Notes: a model not told the origin generated them from the letters alone. A stretch of 64,000 bases of DNA from Riptortus pedestris (GCA_019009955.1 CM032230.1:104554501-104618500), one strand, 5' to 3'. Shown: positions 32,810 to 44,829, counted from the first letter of the stretch. Program-made: numbers and translations.

Positions 32810-33240
32810 ATGTGTGTGTATCTGTTACCGCTCTAGCGGTCGCAATTTTTTTTTAATCGTTACCAAACTCAATATTTAATCCTTTTATGTAAAATGAATG
32901 ATCAAGTTCTTTAATCGCTGAAATCCGACAAGTGGGAGGGGAGGTATATAGGGGAGGAATTTCGAAAAATCTTAATATCTCTGTTATTATACTTCGGATT
33001 GAATAACTGTATAGAACCAATCTTAATGCAAGTTTAATGTTCTATAAGTATTTTTAAGTACGTTTTTTCACTGTCTTGCTTATTAACTGAGACATTTCCA
33101 TTTTATAGCTTTCGGCCTTCAGTAAACCCTTGATCCTAGTCAAGCTACATTAACAATAAGTTGTTACATTATGAAGCACATCATTTGGAGCATAAATACG
33201 GAATATTGTTCTTATTGAACTTTTACTTTTTGAGGTAAAT
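32607..33240 (-). mobile_element. HINE-like element, variant B, 5' end missing
   Basis: Half palindrome (CTTAAGGGAAATCAGC), 3' arm, mixed (TG)/(TA) tract to about 32815, body, variant B module (AAACCCTTGATCCTAGTC, AAATACGGAATATTGTTC). It stops before the terminal ACGTGGGAAATCTGC block. Confidence 0.8.
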
Positions 33241-34160
33241 AGTATTTTTGTAGGAATAGTATTTTTGTTTTCAATTTTGTTTGCTGATTATTAATTTGAT
33301 TTTTCAATTTACTAAAAGAATAATACACATTCAACACTTAATCAGACTATCCTTCTCTGCAGAAATGCCTGAGCTGTATCATTATGTATGAGAATACAGT
33401 TGTATTCAGCGACGTATTTATTGAATGAAAGCTTTAAAATGACTCAATTTACCGACTGCTGTTGCATATATATTTGTCTACATATATTGAAAACTAAAGT
33501 AAATAATAGGAAAAAGGCAGAGAGTATATTTAAAGGTAGCCCTGTGGGAGAAAGGACGTGGCACAGGAAACGGGGCAAGGTATCTTTCTCATCCTCCCTT
33601 ACACTAGGGATTTAAAGGAATTTCTTTTAGCATATTTTTATTTCTCTTTGTTAGAAAATACTTTCTTTTTTTTTATTATTATCGTTGAACGAGTTTTATT
33701 TACAGTGAGGGCTTTGCTTGCCAAATCAGGCGTAGCTGCACCTGTGTAAACCTGATTGTGTTACGAATGCCTGAATATGTTTTTATCATATGTGAGATGA
33801 AGTGTTTTTTATAAATTTCGTATTGCAAGAGGCTTAACCCTATGACAACATTGTATGACAATTTCGTTAAAGCAATGAATACAAATAATGTATGATATCT
33901 TCAATATTTGCATTTGAGGGGATGTTAAGTATGCACTCATACTTTTATTTTTTTTTTTTGCTAAGCAACGATGTTAATCATAATAAAAGACTCAGATAAA
34001 AGATTAAAAAAAAATTAACTTGGAACATAGGTAGCAATAAAATATGAAAACAAATTAAATTAAATAACCATTTATTTCAACTTGGTTTTAAGCAAATTTA
34101 GGTTTTTAGTTTCAATCATATTACGCCCGTAAGCTTAAATTTATATGATTAGCCTTATTC
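33241..34160. other. Unassigned non-coding DNA
   Basis: Poly-T tracts near 33667 and 33950. Nothing recognised. Confidence 0.5.
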
Positions 34161-34300
34161 TGGTGTGATGGGTCCGTAGTCTAAAGTCTTGGCGTTTTAA
34201 TTATTTTTTTGTGTGATTCAAATGGTTTTGTTCTGACGAATGTCGGCTGTTGAGATTGCTGATTATTGAATTCTTATTAATTATTGAGCAAGTTTTCTTT
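34161..34300 (+). mobile_element. Possible SINE head, degraded
   Basis: GGGTCCGTAGTCTAAAGTC followed about 35 bases on by GTGATTCAAATGG could be decayed pol III boxes. No conserved body or tail follows. Confidence 0.2.
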
Positions 34301-35572
34301 ATTAAACAAAAATCGCCAAATCTATGTGAGATGAGTGAATAATTTAGTCATAGTTTGTTCCTTCTCTTAGCCAGAGATGCCTACGTGACTGAGGCCCCAC
34401 TGGAAGTTAGCTGGTTCAGATGACACGTTTTTCTAAAATGCTATCAGTAATGAGTAATAACTGCTAGGCTGTTGATAAAATATTTTGGAAGATTGTTGAG
34501 GCCATGTATCATCATCAGGCCCATGAACTTGGTTAAAACTCAATAAATTAAATAGTCCAGAAGCACCTAGAATTGAACTTGAAAAAATGTTGCCTATGTT
34601 TAATTCACCCAGTTGGAGTACTGACAAATAACGGAGAGTTAAGGGGTAAAAACTACATTTACCATTTACAGTTACTTCGATAAAGCGCATTTTTCAAAAT
34701 GTTCATGGTCGTGAAAAAAACATAATTTCCTCTACGCTTTTTTTATTATTTTATGTTTTTACATTGCGTCTAATACTTACTGAGGCCAATTAAAATATTT
34801 CAGGCAAAAAATAAAAAAAAAAAGGATTTAATGTCTCAACTCAGCTATCTTTATTATCTTCTTACACAATAGCAGACGTTGTACTGACTAAGAGGTATAA
34901 TTTTGATCTAAGAAAATTATTGATTGACTTAAAAAATGAGATACAAAAATTTACAAAGTTACCCTGTATATTTTTAGCATTGATAATACCCTTAAAAGAC
35001 CACCACTTCAAGGGCCATTCAGTTCCATTACTTTATTAATTTATAAACCCCCACCGATAAATTCTCTTTTGTTCAAAACATTTATGGCAGCTTAACCATT
35101 AAAGAATAGTTTGTTAAATCTAATTATATCTGACAGTAGACAAGTGATCGTGCGTTCGTTAAAACGAACCTTCTACATACGGTGGTCGTTTAAAAAGTGA
35201 TTAATGTGAATATAAGGTTGGCCTGCTTTCCTCTTCAATGCGTGTATTTAGAGATAGCCCACTTTCAGAGCAACAGCTCCATCTTCAGTGCATGCAAAGA
35301 GCTTTAGAGAACAATCAGTAGCGATTCTCAGGAAAACCGAGGTTCCTGAAGCAGATTGTACCAATACCACTAACTTTAAATCTATTATTTTCACCGTAAA
35401 TCGTAAAATTGAGTAATGCGTGTCATAGTTTGAAATGTAATTTTTAATTTCATGACTAATTGAGTGCTATAAGAGTATTTAAAGTGTATGTTTGCTCCAA
35501 ACCAAGATATCTGAACTACCATTGGGACCACAAAATAATTGTCTTACGACTGCATTCAGTTCAATGAATTCA
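34301..35572. other. Unassigned non-coding DNA
   Basis: A weak match to the foldback arm (CACTTTCAGAGCAACAGCTC) lies near 35260. Otherwise nothing recognised. Confidence 0.4.
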
Positions 35573-35921
35573 AGCTTGTGGAGAACATTTATAGCCTATT
35601 ATATTATTATTAGTAATTAGCAATTTTTTTATATTTCCCCGTGGTGTGTGTACTTCATTTCTGTATGAAGATGGCGAAGCGAGCTAACATACAGAAATGA
35701 AGGAGAACATTTCGGGACTAATATGTTTTTATTAGTAATTAGCAACTTCTTTTATATATTCCCGTAGTGTGTGGACTTCATTTCTAAATGAAGATAGCGA
35801 AGCTAGCTAAGCTTGTGGAGAACATTTAGGGACTAATATGTTTTTATTAGTAATTAGCAACTTCTTTTATATATTCCCGTAGTGTGTGGACTTCATTTCT
35901 GTATGAAGATAGCTAAGCCGT
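35573..35921. repeat. Three tandem units of about 115-122 bp
   Basis: Units begin at the repeated GGAGAACATTT (35579, 35703, 35817) and contain TTAGTAATTAGCAA, TATATTCCCGTAGTGTGTGG and ACTTCATTTCTGTATGAAG. Units 2 and 3 are almost identical at a 115-base spacing. Unit 1 is more diverged and carries an extra inverted repeat (CTTCATTTCTGTATG 35653-35667 against 35688-35702). Confidence 0.85.
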
Positions 35922-36421
35922 CCTAAGAGAGACTTCTGGAACTCCGAGCCATCTTCTTCATTGCCTCTCTTTTTATCTACTGTTTACTCAGAAGTAGTGT
36001 CTGGGGCAAACTTGGCAAGAGACTGTTTCTCTTCAACCAAGCCCCCATTCCATTCTTCACAAAGTCCTATTTTTCTGAGTGGGAGATGTATTCCTCGGGA
36101 CGGCTTACTATACTTTATTATATTGTCTTATCTTCTCCCATGAACCCTTTCTTTCACTCTACTCTCATAAAGAATGGACTTTCTTTCTCTTTCAATTGTA
36201 TTGCTACCCAATGGGAAGTATAATAATTTAAAAGACGTAATGTAACTTAATTTTGAGCGAATTAAAATGTATTAGTATTGTCTAAATAGCATTTACTGAT
36301 AACTGACTAACAAAAAAAAATGTTTCCTTTAGCTCCTTTTACACAATAGGAAAAGCTACGTAAAATATAATTGGGTGTCACAAGTAAAATTTATAGCAGG
36401 AAATAATTATGTTCCTGAATA
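35922..36421. other. Unassigned non-coding DNA
   Basis: Nothing recognised. Confidence 0.5.
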
Positions 36422-36556
36422 TTTTTTCGAATCTTTATTATTATTATTATTATTTATTAACGTCCACTTTTTGCAACTTAGGCTAATCGGGACGGGTTAT
36501 CTACAGGTTACCACCCTTTTCTAGCCAGGGTGGGATTTTTTTTTTTCGAATCTTTA
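36422..36556 (-). mobile_element. 5'-truncated SINE with 16-bp target duplication
   Basis: The SINE tail in reverse ((TTA)n, TTAACGTCCACTTTTTGC, AACTTAGGCTAATCGGGACG, GGTTATCTACAGGTTACCACC) occupies 36438-36540. It is flanked by TTTTTTCGAATCTTTA at 36422-36437 and 36541-36556. The flanking duplication shows LINE-type retrotransposition of a head-less copy. Confidence 0.8.
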
Positions 36557-36601
36557 AATTTTAGAAAATTTCTAGGGACGGGCAGGAGTGGGGGTTGTAA
36601 G

Positions 36602-36807
36602 GACGGGAAATACGACAATATGGAGGGCAGTGAAGTTTTACATAAAAAATTAATTTTATTATTAACAAATGTGAACGACGGGTATAAACCCTAAACACTG
36701 GGACGGGTAAATGTCAAAATATTGTGCAAAGTAGAGCCTTGCCAAAAAAATTCCATCACCATTCACCCTCAAACTGATTCCCGGGCGAAGCCGGGTATCT
36801 GAGCTAG
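36602..36807 (+). mobile_element. Helitron 3' end
   Basis: Ends with the hairpin CCCGGGCGAAGCCGGG, then TATCTGAGCTAG and T. The last 200 bases match 20170-20375 in the opposite orientation. The 5' end could not be located. It is followed directly by (TA)n of a HINE-like copy. Confidence 0.75.
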
Positions 36808-36818
36808 TATATATATAT

Positions 36819-36858
<40 letters not shown>

Positions 36859-36982
36859 TTTTGAACGGACCTCATTTTCGTCATCTACTAGGTAGGATCC
36901 ATGGACATTTGAAGAAAAATGTCGAAAATTCCGTCATGAGTACAACCTCAATAGCTGATTTCCCTTAAGGGAAATCTGCTAA
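36808..36982 (+). mobile_element. HINE-like 3' half: (TA)n, arm and palindrome
   Basis: (TA)n 36808-36855, CAGTTTTGAACGGACCTC, GGTAGGATCCATGGACATTT, perfect palindrome and TGCTAAT. The 5' half is not present to the left of the Helitron end. Confidence 0.85.
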
Positions 36983-38014
36983 TAAAACTATTGGAAATAA
37001 TAATAGAACGGAGCAATGTTCAAATTCTATCAAAACTCTCTTCAAATTTTCTACAATTCTAACTGTAGGATAACAAATATAAGTGGTTTTGAATTTATGC
37101 AGGTATTTTGAAGCACATTAATAGAACTAATGTAAAACAGAATGAGGACGTAAAATTTTAGTAATTGAACTAATTTAATATTGTAAATTTCTGGATTTTT
37201 ATTCGCCCAGTCAAAATGAATTAAATTAACCTGATTTTTAGAGTAACTGAGAATATTATTTTCCACGTTTTCCTGCATCTGTGCTATCGATTGAGCTATT
37301 TTTATTTTTTCCTCTTCTGTTTCCAGAAAACTACTCCTCCTACTCGATTTTCACATTAAACTTCTTTATCATCTCATATTTCAAGACCTGTTTACCTCAA
37401 ATTGATAATTTAGTTATTTAAATCAGTTCCGTAACACCGGCGATTTACTCATAACTCAATTGTGCACAAAAAAGCGATAAAGAAAACGTAAAATTATTAC
37501 ACCATCTCCTGTATCTCTCTAAGGCTTGGAATATATACTTTGGTTTCCCCAGCTAAGCGTACCGTTTGCATTGTTGCCCACATTTTGATTCTCTTTATTA
37601 ATTCGTTAAATTTATTAAATAATAAATCCTTATTGCCTTCACGGAAAACCAACCCACGGTACTAAGTTAAGCCACCTGTATAAAATTAATTTAGATTAAA
37701 TGAATCAATTCAATCTGCTCGTTATTTATTAAATGTGCCAAATAATTCCATTTGACGATGCTAAATATATGTTGGACATACTTAATTGAGTGAATTTCTA
37801 ATTTTAGCGGAGTATTAAATATCCAGGACTGTCAATAAATAGGTTTGTATTTAGCTTTTGTTATTCCATATGCATCAAAATTCATGAAATACAGCATTTC
37901 CTTTTTGAGGTGTTAATATGTCAAAATATTTCTATCTATGACCAATTCGTAGATTCTATTTATTCTCTTGAACCGTGTGATAATAAAGATAAGTGTTGAT
38001 AATTTAGTTCAGAA
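36983..38014. other. Unassigned AT-rich non-coding DNA
   Basis: Nothing recognised. Confidence 0.55.
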
Positions 38015-38840
38015 CGTTAAGAAGATTTCTCTTAAAGGAAATCATCATATAAGATTGTATTCATGACGCCATTTTCAAAAACATTCCTCAATTGTGCATC
38101 AGTCCTACCTAGGAGGTGACGAAAATAAGGTCTGTTCAAAATTTTATAATTATATATCTTCTACCGCTCTAGCCGTCCTATTGTTACCAAACTTAATGTA
38201 TACGCGTTTTATGTAAAACTAATCACCAAGTTCGTTAATTTCTAAAATCGGAAGACACACTTGTGGGGAGGGAGAATGTTTAGAAGGAGAATTTCTAAAA
38301 TACGACATATCTCCGTCATTATACTTTGGATAGAAAAATTGTATTAGAATCATTGTTATTGAAATTTAATTACATATAAATGCTGTTATGTACATATATT
38401 TTCTGTCTTTAATATTAATCGAGATACTTGCATTTTTTTTAGTTTTAACCTTCAATTAACCCCCACTCCTACCCATGTCATATTATAATAACAATAAGCT
38501 GTTACCCATTTTTGAGGTACTGGATGATGAGGGAGTCTATTATCTGAGCTTTGAAAAGAAAGACCTCGTTCCTTCACAGTTGGTTATTCACACGCGTCCA
38601 GTTGTTTATGCATACGCTCCATCACTCCTGAGTCACAGGGAACTCCTTGGTCCCATGATGATGATGGAGCTTATGCTCTGAAAGCGCTCTGTCGCAAACA
38701 ATAAACAACTGTGAAGGAACGACGCCCCTTTCTTTTCTTACCCGAGGGAATAAGCTGTTACATCATGTACCACTTTATTTGAGCTTGATTGTTTGAAGCT
38801 TAAATACCAAATATTGTTTCATTGAACTTTTACTTAGCCT
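38015..38840 (-). mobile_element. HINE-like element, variant B, interrupted by a foldback
   Basis: Diverged palindrome (AGATTTCTCTTAAAGGAAATC), 3' arm, almost no TA tract, body with GTAAAACTAATCACCAAG, variant B module to AATAAGCTGTTAC. A 243-base insertion follows, and the module resumes after a repeat of the same 13 bases. It lacks the final 5' block. Confidence 0.75.
38506..38748. mobile_element. Foldback element with 13-bp target duplication
   Basis: Flanked by AATAAGCTGTTAC at 38493-38505 and 38749-38761. Long inverted arms: GAAAAGAAAG and CGTTCCTTCACAGTTG (38567-38582) against 38706-38721, extended inward by TTATT and by GCATACGCTCCATCA against its inverted TGATGATGATGGAGCTTATGC. No coding potential. 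One arm recurs at 10186-10256. Confidence 0.8.
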
Positions 38841-38944
38841 TCATACACATATTGTGATGTCATCGTTTAATATTTTACGTACTTAACTCGAATGTGTTCG
38901 AATTAATATGATCTACGTCATTCTCGATATTGATCAGTTTCATT

Positions 38945-39285
38945 CAAGACTAAAAGTCATGTTAGTTAATGCCTGAAACCGGACGAGGAATTAGTCGGGT
39001 GGGGTTAGAGGTTGGGGAATTCGTCGGAATATCACCGTAATTATGAGTCATACTGGAAAATGTTATCGAACCACTCTCGTGAAACTATTGATGCTCTACT
39101 ATTGTTGTTCTATATATTTTTTCTTCAGCTCAATTATTAAGCGAGTTATTCGTACTTTCTTGTTTACAGACTTTAGTAAACCCCCGCTTCTGCTCATCGG
39201 ATTTTAGAAATAGGAAATGTGGCCAGTGGTATTTCATACCATTACATGAGAAGTCTGCTTAATTTACTCCTCCTCTGTGTGATGG
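38945..39285 (-). mobile_element. HINE-like element, old variant D, 3' truncated
   Basis: GTTAATGCCTGAAACCGGAC, GGGGTTAGAGGTTGGGG, ATTATGAGTCATACTGG, then the D-type module (ATTCGTACTTTCTTG, AAACCCCCGCTTCTGCTCAT) and the end CCTCTGTGTGATGGAATTTTG. The same module appears at 62690-62960 and 59583-59707. Confidence 0.65.
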
Positions 39286-39586
39286 AATTTTGTAACTTAG
39301 TGTGTACTTGGTTTGTAGTCTACCAATTTATTTTTCTCATTTCTTGAGACTCCCAGTAACTGCTCGTAAAAGTTGAGAATTTGCGGGGAAGACACTTATT
39401 TATACGTGTGTCCCATACTGTTAACATTAGATGGGCAATTTTTAAAGTCCGCCATTCCCTTCTCGGTGTAAGCAGGGCAAATAAGTGAAGTGGGAGTTGT
39501 TAGATGGAAGGGCGACCAGCCGATCAGTCTAAGGAGTCCGGAGGGGATGATTGGACCGGTTAGTCAGGGTGGTTATCCACTTTCAA

Positions 39587-39588
<2 letters not shown>
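39286..39588. other. Unassigned non-coding DNA
   Basis: More GC-balanced than the left half of the window. Nothing recognised. Confidence 0.45.
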
Positions 39589-39642
<54 letters not shown>

Positions 39643-39661
39643 TCTCTCTTTCTCTCTCTCC
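39589..39661. repeat. Compound (TC)n(AC)n(TC)n microsatellite
   Basis: About 17 TC units, about 9 AC units, then an interrupted TC tract. Confidence 0.95.
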
Positions 39662-41239
39662 GTGTTCCTTGCCCTTTGCCTTCCTCCTCATGCCTACTAA
39701 CAAACCCCCTTTCTTTTGAATTGCTTCCTTTATACTTCTCTTTATTGTCACTGCAAATAGGCCTATCGTTTTACAATTTTTTTAGTACAGTCTCTACAGC
39801 CGTTGTTTCCCTGTTTTGTTAGTTTTTGTGCGCGCCTAAACAGCACATTGTGCATATCTAGGTGTTGTATACTTTATATTAAGTGGGAGGAAACAATTAT
39901 CGCGAAATTTTCGACTTTTTTACACATATTTTTTTTCTAGTCAGAACAGGTAAATTTCAGGAATACGGAATGGTCTGGCACTATTTAAAAATTAAAGTAG
40001 GAGAGGATATGGTTTTTAGGTGTTAGTTAGATAAGCTCGAGAGGAATGAAGTATTTTTTGTCTTGAAAATCAACCTCACTGGATAATGAATCCACGATCG
40101 TTGAGCGAGATGACGGTTCTTATTTAGAAATATATGTGTATTAAGAAGAGAATATATTTGACCAGATGATTCTGTTAAAAATACTGAGTATAATTCAACA
40201 GATGCAGGTCTTCCCAGACACTCATATTTCGTAATGGCTGAAGCTTCAACTGCAGAAACCAAGCGGTCACCAAATAGTCGCCACAACTACCCTGAAACAC
40301 TGACTATTTTTAAAAATACATTATTATTATATTTCAGTAGTGAGTTCCAGACGTCCGGTGTTTTGCTATTAGAGGTAGTGTACTGCAGGTACTTTAGCGG
40401 GATCTAGTTAAAAAAGGTAAAATAATTGTTGTCCCAACCGTCCGAGAAAGGCGATGGCCTGCCGTACACTTTTAATTTGAGTTCAAATAGAGAGCTAGAC
40501 TCATTCCTGGTATTATTGTTGGAGCATTGGTTCTTTATTTGATTGAAAGGCTGGTGTCCGTACTTCTAAATAACATTTATAGTGCCACTCCGGTCTGATG
40601 AACTGGGAACCTCTAGTTCTTTACCGCCGCCGACCCCAGGATAAGGGTGGTGTTTATTTGTTAACTCATTAATGTAATTCACGTTGGATATGAGCGGAAA
40701 CCCTGGTGGTAATCACGCTTCAAATATCCCTTCCTCTTCGCCTCCTACCTCTTTCTGTCTGCCTTTAATTTTACTCCTGAATGGAAAAACTTAAATACGT
40801 TTTAGTGGTCCCATTAAAGGCTAAAAGCACTGGCATCCGCGAGGAATTTAAACCTTTCTGTAGAGGTGTCAAATAAATGGTTACGTACTTATAAGGGGAA
40901 TGGCTAAAAATGCTCCTCAAACAAAGAAAAATGCTCCACATAAAGATGACAACGTATGATTGAGAAACCCAGTTCTAACTCGAGTAACCATTTCGTAGAG
41001 TCGACATGATCACTGGCTTATCGACTTTAGCAACGCAATTTATGCCTCGACCTTCCCCTTTTAAAAATGTAAGCCGTAATGAAATATCCAAGGAGGCTTT
41101 CCGAAAATCATTATAAATAAAAATTTAGTGGGCCTGAGAAAATTGGTCTAATTTCGGCCATACATAATGCAAGAGGATGAGGAATGCCCCCTAAGAAAGA
41201 AGTCATAGCCGAAGGTCCAAGAGCGTAGGGTTTATCTTC
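39662..41239. other. Repeat-poor non-coding DNA
   Basis: No gene or known repeat recognised. Part of the most repeat-poor section of the window. Confidence 0.45.
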
Positions 41240-41560
41240 CCCAATGCAACCTATTTATTTATTTGTTGAGGAACGCCCTCTGCCCTCTCCAACTCAATCT
41301 CGTTTATCTTTTCATGACTTTTTTCTCTTCTTCCATCACACCCTCTTTCTTCCTCCTTGTCTTAGTATTTGTGAGTGCTTCCGATTGAAAAATGAGGCTT
41401 TCGTAGAAGGGCTGTTAGCTTTTTGGCGTGACCAAAGACACAACTGTAGGCCTCTATGCTTAGATGTACTGACTTTATGGGTAAATCTCTCATTTTCTCT
41501 TGAGGTTTATGTTGTTAGTGCTCATGGAAAGCAACTGTGAGTAAATGATCACACTCTTCC
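41240..41560 (+). repeat. Diverged direct duplication, copy 1
   Basis: CAACCTATTTATTTATTTGT.. and CTCGTTTATCTTTTCATGAC align with 42095-42180 at roughly 850-base spacing. An open frame of 98 codons covers part of it. The short peptide word LSFHDxFL is shared by both copies, but no protein family is recognised. Confidence 0.35.
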
Positions 41561-42089
41561 AACCGTATTTAGGAAATCTTCAACCTTATCCTTCCAATTT
41601 TAATATAGGATCTCTGAAAGCTATGGATATGTCTATAACGTAACTACAGTACTTGCTGGACTTTGATATCTGGCGCTATCTTTAGTAGTAGCAGTTTATA
41701 TTCCACATTCATCGTCGCCCCTTTGGTGAAACATAAAGCATTTATCGCCTACATTTTTTGCTCCATCCTTTCTGGAGGTGGTCTAACCAGGTGCTCTAAA
41801 TAGATCCTTCTCTATAGCAAAAAGGATACCTGCCTCGCTATATAACTCCATCGGTTCGACGCTTTCCCTCTTCCGCCAAGAGTCTTAGAATCTCTTAGCT
41901 TCAAATATCTTTCTGAGATCAGAAGCGTTCCTCCCGGCGTTTTATGGAGAGAGCTTATTGCTTCGAAACAAGCACTGTAAGTAAGTCACACATTTCTGTT
42001 CACAGGGCTGTAACAGTTGACTAAAATTGGCATATTATTGTGAAAGTTTTTGATCATACTTACGCAATTACAATGAACTATCGTCTCGT
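41561..42089. other. Repeat-poor non-coding DNA
   Basis: Nothing recognised. Confidence 0.45.
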
Positions 42090-42325
42090 ATATGACCTAT
42101 TTGTTTATTTGTAAAGACCACTTCAGAATTCCTGCTCTCCATCTAACTCGATTTCCTTTATCTTTTCATGATTTGTTCCTCCCTCTTCCAACATCTCCCA
42201 TCTTATGGGTTGAGGCCTTCATCCAAAGAACCACGAATGTCGATGTTACCGTTGAGACCAGAAATAGAATGGCTCTGAAAGGGGACAGCTTAGGTTATAT
42301 GTGTAATTTTGATGATTTCCTTTAA
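42090..42325 (+). repeat. Diverged direct duplication, copy 2
   Basis: GACCTATTTGTTTATTTGTA and TTCCTTTATCTTTTCATGAT correspond to copy 1 at 41240. Identity falls away beyond about 100 bases. Confidence 0.35.
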
Positions 42326-43329
42326 GAATAACCATTAAATTGATGCTGTCCTTTAGTTGGGAGTAAAAGCTGTATTTTTCACTTAAATTGTGAAATTTGA
42401 TTTCTAATTTGTTAGTACAATAGCTAAAGTCTTAATATTGCTATAGTGGGCATTTAGAAACGGTGTGAAACGTGAAATTTTTAATTATCTCCGGAGTTTT
42501 ATACTACAAGGGGTAGGACGTGTTGCAAGAAGTCACCCAACTGGTTTGCGTACAATAGAACAATGTGTTCACTGATTCAGCCCTTCTCACCTACGGTCTC
42601 CCTCGTGGACATTCACCCGAGTCACTGTTAGATAGACTTGTAAGCCATTCTTGATTCCGTAATTATTATTTTAATATTACTAAATTCATATTTAAACTAC
42701 TCAAGGCGTCAGTGGCTGAAATCGAGCTTGAATATATGGTTTTAGAGAAAGAGGTTAATGCAGAATCGTTATTATGATAATTAAAAAGTCCGTCCGCTTA
42801 AATACCACGATCCGTTTACTCCGTGCATTTAATTAATGAGAAAAGGGAATTAAAGTGAACAGTTTGCGTGCTTCATATAACGGAACTGCATGACGTCTTG
42901 GCTTATTTATTGAGACTGTCATTTTTGATATTTCACATATGGAATGCTGGTAAATTTATGCACAACTTGCGAAACGAGCTTTTAATCTTTCCCTTTTAAT
43001 TGCTAATTGTTGAGCTATACTTCCATTTGTTTCTGAGACAACTTTAAATACAGAAATAATAAATTTAGGGGTTTATTGTAGGATAACTGCCTGTAGAATA
43101 TTGGTAATTGGTGGAATTAGTTTTGCTGTAGGAAATTCAAGATGATCCTTGAGCTTCTGAAACCTTTTTCCATTTCTTTTGTCTCCCCAAATCCTAACTA
43201 CCATTGGCCCAGTTCTGATCTCAAAGGGGAACGGTTGACCATAATATTTACAAAGGTATAAATAAAAAGCTGTAATAAATGTTAGTTTCAGTGAATCAAA
43301 CATTTTATATAACGAGAGTCAAAGGCTGT
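42326..43329. other. Repeat-poor non-coding DNA
   Basis: Weak traces of a very old HINE-like element (CAGTGGCTGAAATCG near 42711, AAAAAGTCCGTCCGC at 42784). Nothing else recognised. Confidence 0.35.
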
Positions 43330-43760
43330 GGAACAAAGGAAGAAGCTTCGACTGGAATCTAATTCGTTAAAGGGCCGAGGGGAGGCCGGCAAAAGGATTT
43401 CATATGTTTGTTTTTCTATAAGCGTCGTGAAAATCCTCCAATCGGGCCAGTTAATTGGTTTGAGTCTATTTGGGCCGGTCCAATCAGAGAGGGATCAGGG
43501 CGCACCATTAGACCCTGGCGAGAGAAGGACACCCGTCTCCCGGCTAAAGGCAGTCTCCCTTTCCCCACATACTGGATCGTAATTGGACAAATCCTTTTTG
43601 AAAATTGGGCTTGGTGCCGAGGGTGGGTGCGGCGTTATGCCTAATCCTACGGCCACTATAAGTCTTTTATAATGGGATTCAAAGAAAAGAAAACATTTAT
43701 TCAGCCGCCGGATTACACAGGACCCTCTCCGACAAACTAATGCTCTGAATCACAACTAAC
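43330..43760. other. GC-rich island, candidate conserved non-coding element
   Basis: The most GC-rich unique stretch seen here, with words such as GGCCGAGGGGAGGCCGGC, GGGCCGGTCCAATCAGAG, GTGCGGCGTTATGC and AGCCGCCGGATTACACAGG. Two overlapping open frames of 78-84 codons exist but neither resembles a known protein. It sits far from repeats, which fits an intronic enhancer, but that is conjecture. Confidence 0.3.
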
Positions 43761-44420
43761 TCGCATGGATTAGCTACATATTATGAGGGATTAATCCTGG
43801 CCCCAGATTACGCCTCGTTCGCAAACGTTTCATTATTTCGGATTCGGCCATTTTTAAATGGAAAACTTCTCTAGTATTCAATAATATCTGGAAACCTACT
43901 TGCTTCTCGCTAGTACACTCTTTTTGGATCGCTTGTGCTTATGGCAATCAACTCTTGTGTTCAATGTCTATCGCATTATTTATGCGACACTCCCAGGAAG
44001 GCCCACGAAAATTATGCATTTATAGTCTAATGCATACTCATCGTCATCATGATATAAAAGCTACGACTTGTAGTTGCAACAGTTGAGATCTTTCAGATTC
44101 TGCTTTTTTCATATTAAATCTTGAAGATGTTTGATGTCTTCAAAGTAAGATTTTCTAGGCCTCCCTCGTTCCCAATGAAGGCGTTTTACTTTATTATATA
44201 CCAAAGAACTTTCACTCTCCTTTTTTCCTTGGAGTCAACTTGATATATTGTCAAACCCACAATACCATTGTTTCCAATCTATTTATAGTCTAATACCATA
44301 ACAGTCCAGTAATTACTTATTATAAATACGATTCTCCTGCCTTTTATCTGGCTGATTTTATGAGTGGTTGGATAACTAGGAAGAGACCTGTCTGGTTGTC
44401 AGCCCCAATGATTTAAAAAA
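43761..44420. other. Repeat-poor non-coding DNA
   Basis: Nothing recognised. Confidence 0.45.
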
Positions 44421-44450
44421 TATATATTTATATATATATATATATATATA
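44421..44450. repeat. (TA)n microsatellite
   Basis: Interrupted TA tract without HINE-like flanks. Confidence 0.85.
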
Positions 44451-44829
44451 CCAGTTTCTTTGATAGAACAACTCTATGAACTGTCCTTTAAACCTTGTTC
44501 ATGTCTCTGTTCATCATTTATAGTCAGTGTTTTATATGTTTTTCCTCAGAATAAAAAAGTTCATAATCTCATCGTTCCTTTTTGCTCTGCTAATTTTCTG
44601 AAAAAAGTACTCTTGGCTTATTTAAAAAAAATAACTCCAGAATGGAGTTCACCTTTATGGAATTTCCAATAATATGCTTTGAGGCTGGGTTCCTATGAGA
44701 TACGTCCTTGCCCACTCAGCATTGTGGCAAAATTTAGTCGATTAAGATGTGGGTATCTAAAGGCTAAGATCAATTATTTGAAAACACACACACATTGACT
44801 TTTAGTTGGTCTGCTTTTTTTCCCCTACA

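Noticed and set aside
35573..35921. Possible CRISPR-like array
   Set aside because: The 115-bp units are contiguous tandem repeats without unique spacers, and the context is eukaryotic.
39490..39822. 110-codon frame rich in Ser/Leu/His
   Set aside because: Its core is the (TC)n(AC)n microsatellite.
42700..42800. Very old HINE-like copy (CAGTGGCTGAAATCG, AAAAAGTCCGTCCGC)
   Set aside because: Matches are short, in inconsistent orientation and could be chance.
43328..43644. Two overlapping 78-84 codon frames in the GC-rich island
   Set aside because: Overlap in two frames and lack of similarity to known proteins; treated as non-coding.
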